NCBI GenBank assembly: GCA_963920525.1
Contig: OY986437.1
Span: 109,856,715-109,920,714, forward strand
Origin: Dichetophora obliterata
Taxonomy: Eukaryota; Arthropoda; Insecta; Diptera; Sciomyzidae
DNA: 64,000 nt
Direction of reading: 5' to 3'
Positions 57,650 through 64,000 of this stretch are shown piece after piece. The notes below the pieces were generated by a model, which ran no database searches, was not told where the DNA came from, and worked only from the letters and a program-made list of their open reading frames with translations. How positions within the stretch are numbered: position 1 is the stretch's first letter; each line of letters opens with the position of its first letter. The position numbers were made by a program, and so were the translations under genes.

Positions 57650-58470
57650 AACGCCCATAAAATGTTATCAGTTAAACAGCATGTCTAAACTGAAGTCAAA
57701 TACTGAATTCCGAGACTGTGCGACCTATATCCACAAAGCTATTCGATATAACAATTTTGGGCTGTATAGGAAGTGCCACGCCCTCTTGATCACCCCTCAT
57801 AGAATGTAATCAATTAAACTGCATGTGTACATTGAGGTCGAATACCGAATACCAAAACTGTGCGACATATATCTCCAAAACTATTCGATAGCACAAATTT
57901 TGATTGTATGGGAGGTGCCACTCTCCTTTTCCCTACGCCCATAAAATTTTACCAATGAAACTGCATGCGTAAATTTTGGTCAAATACTGAATTCCGATGC
58001 TGTGCGACCTATAACTCCAAAGCTATTTGATAGCACAAAGTTGGATTGTATGGGAAGTGTCACTCCCCTTTTTCCTACGCCCATAAAATGTAAGAAATGA
58101 AAGTGCATGTATAAATTTAGGTCGAATACTGATTTCTTACGCTGTCAACCTATAACTTCAAAGCAATTCGATATTGCAAATTTGGGATGTAAGGGAGATG
58201 TCAGGCCTCCCTGTCCAACGCCCATAAAAAAAAAATCATTGAAACTGCATGTGTAAATTGAGGTCAAAAACTGAATTCCAAAGCTGAATTCCTATAAATT
58301 CAAAGCTATTCGATATCATCAATTTGGGTTGTATGAGAGGTGCCCCTCCCCCTTGTCCAACTCCCATAAAATTTCATCACTGAAACGGTACGTCTAAATT
58401 GTGGTCGAATACCGAATTTCTAAGCTGTGCAACCCATAACGCTATTCGATAACACAAATTGTTTTTATAT
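57650..58470 (+). repeat. 143-bp tandem repeat, six units
   Basis: Units start with CGCCCATAAAATG (or a near match) at about 57650, 57794, 57937, 58079, 58221 and 58363. Spacing is 142-144 bp. Each unit continues with a GAAACTGCATGT block, AATACTGAATTCC, a GTGCGACCTATA block, GCTATTCGATA and GGGAGGTGCCAC. Units are diverged by roughly 15-25 percent by eye. Confidence 0.85.
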
Positions 58471-58619
58471 TAATGGGAGGTAAAAGAAGGTGTGGCATTT
58501 CTTCTTAAACCATCTCGTACTCGAAGCAAAGCCACTTACAAAATTTGAGCTCAATCGGACCAATAGTTTCGGAGTATTGTGATATTTCCAAAAGTAGGCG
58601 AAGATGAAGTGTGACAACG

Positions 58620-60335
58620 CCTGTTTTTATTAAAGTTAGTGACAGTCATCATAAGAACTTATTTACCAAATTTTAATTTAATACGACCAAAACCTTCTTA
58701 AATATAGCATTTTTATTGATTTGTGGGCGATAAAAGGGGTACGGCATTACTTTTTTCCTAAACCTTTGTGTAGCAGTTACGAACAAACCAGTAGAAGGAA
58801 GTATCCTATTTGGTCTAGTCGTTTTCAAGTTTTAAGCATCCGATCAAATCACGATTCATTTTTATATGTACAGATATTGATTTGTGAGCGCTAAAACTGG
58901 GCGTGAAAACATTTATGTATCGTGACTGCCTCTTGGAGCACCTACACAGCAAGTTTCAGTATAAAAATGTGTAAAACTTCGGAATTGCCATGATTTCGAA
59001 AAAGTGGGCGTATATATATTGCGACGAAAAAGTGATTTTTGTACAGTTACTGACAGTTACCATCTGAACAAAATGATAATATATTAGTTTTTACGATCGA
59101 AACCGTCTGATATATATCCCTTATTTGGTTTGTGGTCGATAGCGCAAATTTGGCTTGTATGGGAGGAACCACGCCCCCTCGTCCAAACGTTACCAAACCT
59201 CACAGGTACAATCTATCTCCTCGGCAAACGTTGTTCTGCCACAGACCGCCTTACTGCCATACACGAAAATGTCAAGAAATGTCAAATATATTCACCATTT
59301 TCAGTACAGCTGCCGAAAGTAGCCATGTGCACTAAATAACCACATTTTAGTCTAATACGATCAAAACCGTGCGAAATATAGCATTTTTGTTGTTTTGCAA
59401 GCTGTAAAAAGGGGTGCGGTAAAATATTTCCCTTGAGCCATCTCGTAATCGAAACAAATCGACTGCCCAAATTTCAGCTCAATTTAGGTTAAGCCTGGCG
59501 CACTTTACTTCACTGGACGCTAACTCCCCGAAAAGTGAGTTTAACTAAAGTAGGGAGGCCTATTTTTAGTGCACTTGCCGAGAGTAACCATATGTACTGA
59601 ATTACAAAATTTTTGTCTAATACGACCCAAACCGTTGAAATAAAACGTTTTCATTGGTTTTTGGGCGGTAAAAGGGGGGCGTGGAGACCAATTTTTAGTA
59701 CAGTTGCTAACAGTAACCGTACAAACTAAGCCAACATTTTAGCTCAATCGACCCAGTAGTCAATTTTGATGGTTTCTTAAAAAGTGGGTGTGGCTATATA
59801 GCGATGACGCCCTTTTTTAGTACAATTGCCGAAAGTAACCATACAAACTTAAGTATCATATGTTAGTCTCATACGGCCAAAACTGCATGAAATATAGCAT
59901 TTTCACTGATTTATGGGCGCAAAAGGGGGCGTGGAAACCAATTTTTCGTACAGTTACTGTCAGTAACTTCACAAACCAAAGTACCAAATTTAAGTCTTAT
60001 ACGACCAAAACCGTCTGAAATAAACCATTTTCATTTATTTGTGGGCGGTAAAAGGGGGCGTGGAAACCCATTTTTAGGACAGTTGTCGACAGTAACCGTA
60101 CATACTAAATTACAAAATTTTAGCCATATACGATCCAAACCGACTGAAATATAACATTTTTATTGATTTGGGGGCGGTAAAAGGGGGGTGTGGCAAATTT
60201 TTTTCCTCAACCATCTCGTACCTGAAACAAATCGACTGCCAAAATTTCAGGTCAATCGGTTCAGTAGTTTTGGAGTCTATAGACATCACACAGCCAGACA
60301 CACATCGTTTTGCTTTAAATATATATAGATATTGA
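58620..60335 (+). repeat. ~125-bp repeat family array
   Basis: Units hold TTTTTAGTACAGTTGCCGAC, AGTAACCATACAAAC, a TTTTAGTCTAATACGACCAA block, AACCGTCTGAAATA, CATTTTCATTGATTTGTGGG and CGGTAAAAGGGGGCGTGG. Clear units begin near 59570, 59700, 59820, 59950 and 60077; looser ones lie at 58620-59500. Inverted units occur at 30950-31470. An end-like motif TTTAAATATATATAGATA sits at about 60314-60331. Confidence 0.75.
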
Positions 60336-60845
60336 TTTGTGGGCGTTAAAAGTGGGCGTGAAAACATTTATAAATTGTGTTCGTCTCTTGGAGCACCTAA
60401 ACAGCAAGTTTCACTGTAAAAATGTGCAGAACTCCGGAATTGCCATGATTTCGAAAAAGTGGGCGTATTTATATAACGACCACGCCCATTTTTTGTACAG
60501 TTACCGGCAGTTACCATCTGAACAAAATCACCAAATCTTAGTTTTTTACGATTGAAACCGTGAGATATTTTTCTTTTTTTTGTTTGTGATCGATGGAACA
60601 AATTTGGCTTGTATGGGAGGTACCACGCCCCCTTCTCCAATCGTTACTAAACCTCACAGGAACACTCTCAAGATGTGGCTTTATTTTCCCTGAAAATTTC
60701 ATAAAGATCGGTTCAGCGGTTTTGGAGTCTATACGTGATATAGCCACATACCCACCCACATACCCACATACCCACATACCCACATACCCACATACCCACA
60801 TACCCACATACCCACATACATACATCCACTTTTATATATATAGAT
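60332..60845 (+). repeat. Second repeat block ending in TATATATATAGATT
   Basis: This repeats the layout of 58860-59200 (TTGATTTGTGGGCGTTAAAA, CTCTTGGAGCACCTAAACAG, CGAAAAAGTGGGCGTAT, GTATGGGAGGTACCACGCCC). It ends in the CATACCCA microsatellite and TTTTATATATATAGATT. It looks like a second copy of the same composite element placed head to tail. Confidence 0.65.
60745..60824 (+). repeat. (CATACCCA)n microsatellite
   Basis: Eight or more copies of CATACCCA with one CACCCA variant near the start. The open frame read across it on the minus strand (repeated Gly-Tyr-Val) is a by-product. Confidence 0.92.
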
Positions 60846-60879
60846 TCTCTTCGCTGAAATGTTTGTTTGGTGGTTATGC

Positions 60880-61390
60880 TATGATTGGTGGCACAGTTGC
60901 ATTATATGTAATAGTCTGTCAAAACACAAAAAAGCACAACCCTAATTTGCATTTTTGTACTTATTATACATATTTGTTATAGAATTAAAAATAAAATTAA
61001 CGAATTAAAATATACGAACTAATATTACTTACTCTGAATTTTTATTATAATATCTTAAACAAAATGGTTTGCATATATCTGATATGCTAACTAGCTGTTT
61101 ATGTTAAGGGTTACTTGAAGACACAATCAACTTCACTTTTAAATACTTTTACCTACTTTTTTTATGCTATTATACAAAATGACTACAGCCAGCACTGGAA
61201 AGTTCGGCATGTTTGGCGTTTCAATCAGCAATCAAAATGTTCGGTCCGAGAGCGAGAAAATGAATATGAGAAAAAGTTCATTTTTGCATTTTATACGTGA
61301 AACAATAACAACAAAAAATGTTCGGCAATCATGTTTGGCTAGCATAACCACGGCTAACAAACACGTGTGGGCATAAGCCAATCATACTTG
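60880..61390 (+). repeat. Direct repeat, right copy
   Basis: Counterpart of 57070-57610. It carries the same series of landmarks up to TTTTATACGTGAAACAATAA near 61310, then continues into unique sequence (GGCTAGCATAACCACGGC). Confidence 0.7.
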
Positions 61391-61959
61391 AATACAGCAT
61401 GAAAATTGTTGGTGAATAACATTTTTTTTTAAACGTGCAAAACCGAAAAATTCATGTAAGAAACCGAAACACTGATATTTTGAAAAAAAAAAAAAACTCT
61501 TCAGGCATTTGATCTTGTACTTTTGAGTTAATTTGTTCTAATACTTATAATTCACAGCAATTTTTTTTTTTTGGTGGGTCGGTGACACAAATGAACTTTT
61601 TTACGAAATACTGGAAGCGGTGGAAAGATTGGAGCATATATTTTGTATCGGAGACCCCTTAAGGGGTGGAGATGGGGAGTTTTTATATTCAGGAGAATTG
61701 TGAAGGAGAATAAATTAATGAGGGCGAGGCATACACTTACATCCTCTAAGGGCATAGTGGTAGCAGTAATTTTCATAAAAACGTCACTTTTGTATGGAAG
61801 CCCCCCTAGGGGTGGATAAGAATGGTAAATTTGTTTGGAAAAAATGTTGAGGATTAAAAATTAATGAGGGTTGGTCATATAAACCACCATTCTATGAGAG
61901 ACTCTTGAGCAGCTGTGGGCTGATTTGTCTGAAAACCTCACAAATTTTTGATGGTTGTT
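61391..61959. other. No gene seen
   Basis: Two similar blocks, GGAGACCCCTTAAGGGGTGGA (61649-61669) and GAAGCCCCCCTAGGGGTGGA (61798-61817), followed in both by a TTAATGAGGG motif, suggest an old duplication of about 145 bp. No coding signal. Confidence 0.4.
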
Positions 61960-62345
61960 AATTGGTACTCTCAGTTCCTCAGGAATTTAATTGAAAAAAA
62001 GTCGTCAATGCCATTGCAGGAATTATAGTTCGTAATTGAACACCTCCATTCCTTGGAATGGAATTGGAAAAAATTGTCCATTCCATTATAGGAACTGTAA
62101 TTGGTATTTGAACATCTCAATACCTCAGGAATGGAATTGGAAAAAATCGTCAGTTCCACTGCAGGAATTGTAATTTTTAATTGAACACCTCAATTCCTTG
62201 GAATGGAATTAAAAATTGTCAATTCCATTACAAGGTATGGTAATTGTTAATGTAAGACCTTAATTCCTCATTAAGGAATTGGAAAAAAATCATAAATTCT
62301 GTTATAGGAATTGTAATTTGAGATTAAAATTTCAATTACTTTTTC
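61960..62345. repeat. ~70-bp tandem repeat, five units
   Basis: Each unit reads roughly CTCAATTCCTYRGGAATGGA, ATTGGAAAAAAT, CGTCAATTCCATTGCAGGAA and TTGTAATT. Units start near 61973, 62048, 62111, 62190 and 62261. Each holds internal inverted pairs (ATTCC/GGAAT), so the block could form short hairpins. Confidence 0.75.
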
Positions 62346-64000
62346 ATTAACTCAAAACTTTATTATGCATAAGAAAACTTTATTTGACTCCCACTGTTAG
62401 CCGGTTAAGGGAATGGTACTGTTTAAAGCCGAAAAAAGGCATGTTTTCATGACTTTTTTTGGAGACATGCATAATGTTGGTGTATTTATTTCATATACAT
62501 TAGACCGTCCCATTTTTTTTTACTTTTTCGAAAAGTTCCCGGGGCACGTTGATTTCTGATTCTACTCTTAAAAACATGAATTTTGGTATATACCACTTTA
62601 ATATTAACTAACGGTAAATAGTCGCGCAAACAGCTTAAAGGGTTTTTTGCTAAAAATTCACTATTTCGAAAAAACAAAAATTCCTTCATCAGGGTTTTGC
62701 ATATAACTAAAAACTAATGAAACAATTTTTGTCCATTTATACTTGTTTAAAAGCTAATAAAATTTTCCATCTTATGCTACAAGAAAAATTGAATTTTGTT
62801 TAGTACATTTTTTTTAAGATACTCTGCAAAGTGAAATTTTGATTAAAATTTTTTCGAAAATTAGATGGCTTCAACTTACATAACCCCGCGTTACAAAAGC
62901 ATGAGTAAAAAATTATGGATTATATAAATTTCGTATTTTGAGGAATCTTACAGCAAAAATTTTTATGCATAATTCGAAGATTAACGATACGGAATTTTTT
63001 GCAAAAACTAACAGAACTGCATAGAGAATTTTCACGAAAAATATGTGATATTATTTTTATTAATCGTAGCAACATAAGTATTTATGTAAATAAACATACG
63101 AAAAAATTATACATTAGTTTGAATTGCGAAGTATTGCACGTTCTGTGTTGTCCGGATGATTTTTTTTTTTTTAATGTTCAATTACTTGAATAACACTATT
63201 TTGCTGTTCTGCATCCATTGTCCACGTTTTATTTACCATATTGAGAAGCCCTGCGTCTCTTTCTGCTGGATCATTTAAAATAGTTAAATTTTTAACAATT
63301 TTTTAAATTTCCAAAAAATTTGCATTCGTATTCCACAAGGAAGGATGCATCTCAATAAATTCCTTACAAGATGAAATATTTAAAAACTGTATAGTATAGC
63401 TAGCGAAGGTCTCAAAGGCCAACTCATAGCAACAAAGCTGTATAACAACACAAAAATAACAGTAGAATACAATACAATGCATCGCAATGCTGAGAATATA
63501 CTAGGTCGATTCATTTCTAGGTTTATTCTTGCATCATATCATTTGCAAAATGGTAGAACATATATTTGCTCTACACTAAGAAAATAAAATGGAATGCACT
63601 CACTAAGTTATTGCATATATACAACTCTTAAATCCATAGCTAAGATTGACTATACATCGCAATACTAAATTGCAAACTGACAGCTGATAATGAAATAAAG
63701 TAAATGCGGAAAAAACTTGATCGCAAAGAGTAAAAAAAAACAATTAATTGTGCTTAAAAAATTGTTCGACATGAAATTGAGTTAAGCAAAATTTCCAGAG
63801 CAAAATAATTTTGCTTTTCATCAATAAGCTGTGAATTTTATGTTTTGCAACAATTGTACCAAATTGTACCAAAAAGACCGTTCACAATTGATAGGAAATT
63901 TTTAAAATTTTTTTTCAATGTGCAAGTTTCCAAAATACACGAGATTGTGAATTGCCCTACTAAAAAAACAAGATCATTAAGGTCCGTGTTTTTGATATAT
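62346..64000. other. No gene seen
   Basis: AT-rich with short open frames only. GCCGAAAAAAGGC at 62428-62440 is a small hairpin. No domain, RNA gene or mobile element was recognised. Confidence 0.45.

Noticed and set aside
57650..60335. CRISPR-like array of regularly spaced repeats
   Set aside because: The whole 143-bp or 125-bp unit is repeated, with no unique spacers, in eukaryotic DNA.
60538..60825. Minus-strand frame with repeated GYVGMWVC
   Set aside because: It is a translation of the CATACCCA microsatellite.

Overview
The window is AT-rich, gene-poor eukaryotic DNA, almost certainly from a higher dipteran fly. Three lines of evidence point there. It holds three small two-exon cuticle-protein genes of the Lcp65A/RR-1 type, each with a TATA box about 32 bp upstream of an arthropod TCAGT initiator and a four-codon first exon. 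It holds insect-type transposons (piggyBac, hAT, Tc1/mariner, Jockey-like non-LTR, Ty3/gypsy). It is also full of foldback elements. I see no bacterial operons, rRNA genes or CRISPR arrays. The species cannot be named from the sequence.

Layout. 1-2.0 kb: decayed piggyBac on the minus strand, running off the left edge. 2.0-6.95 kb: a nest of foldback repeats, a dead Tc1-like element and a relic with a GPCDG motif. 8.0-8.4 kb: a small inverted-repeat element. 9.9-11.5 kb: a 5'-truncated Jockey-like retrotransposon. 13.5-14.4 kb: a palindromic element. 15.3-16.0 kb: cuticle gene 1 (+). 17.2-18.65 kb: nested inverted repeats. 19.4-20.9 kb: a decayed transposase-like gene with an MHDLSEGV motif. 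20.9-24.5 kb: a second non-LTR element (-), split by a foldback transposon that carries a zinc-module ORF. 24.8-26.4 kb: an intact 555-codon transposon-type gene. 28.5-29.2 kb: cuticle gene 2 (-), an inverted near-copy of gene 1. 30-40 kb: inverted-repeat elements, a broken gypsy element with a separate insertion in its reverse transcriptase, and a palindromic relic of the 555-codon family. 40.9-49.3 kb: an 8.4-kb array of GATAA-type hexamers. 49.8-50.2 kb: cuticle gene 3 (+). 50.8-54.3 kb: a hAT element with 8-bp target duplication. 54.9-56.2 kb: an internally deleted piggyBac with intact ends. 56.8-61.4 kb: a mariner-like fragment and families of 143-bp and about 125-bp repeats. 62.3-64 kb: nothing recognised.

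The only likely host genes are the three cuticle genes. They probably form part of one tandem cluster, inflated and rearranged by transposons. Genes 1 and 2 share a 358-bp tract that reads as identical while their introns differ, which suggests recent gene conversion between inverted copies.

The most novel material is a set of foldback transposons with CACTG/CACAG-type ends and a 3-bp TTA target duplication (5096-6782 and 21613-23076). In both, the empty target site can be read off. One carries the N-terminal zinc module of the same protein family as the intact gene at 24777-26444, and a third locus (38070-39415) has that family's C-terminal coding region in palindromic arms. All calls were made by eye; no database search was possible.
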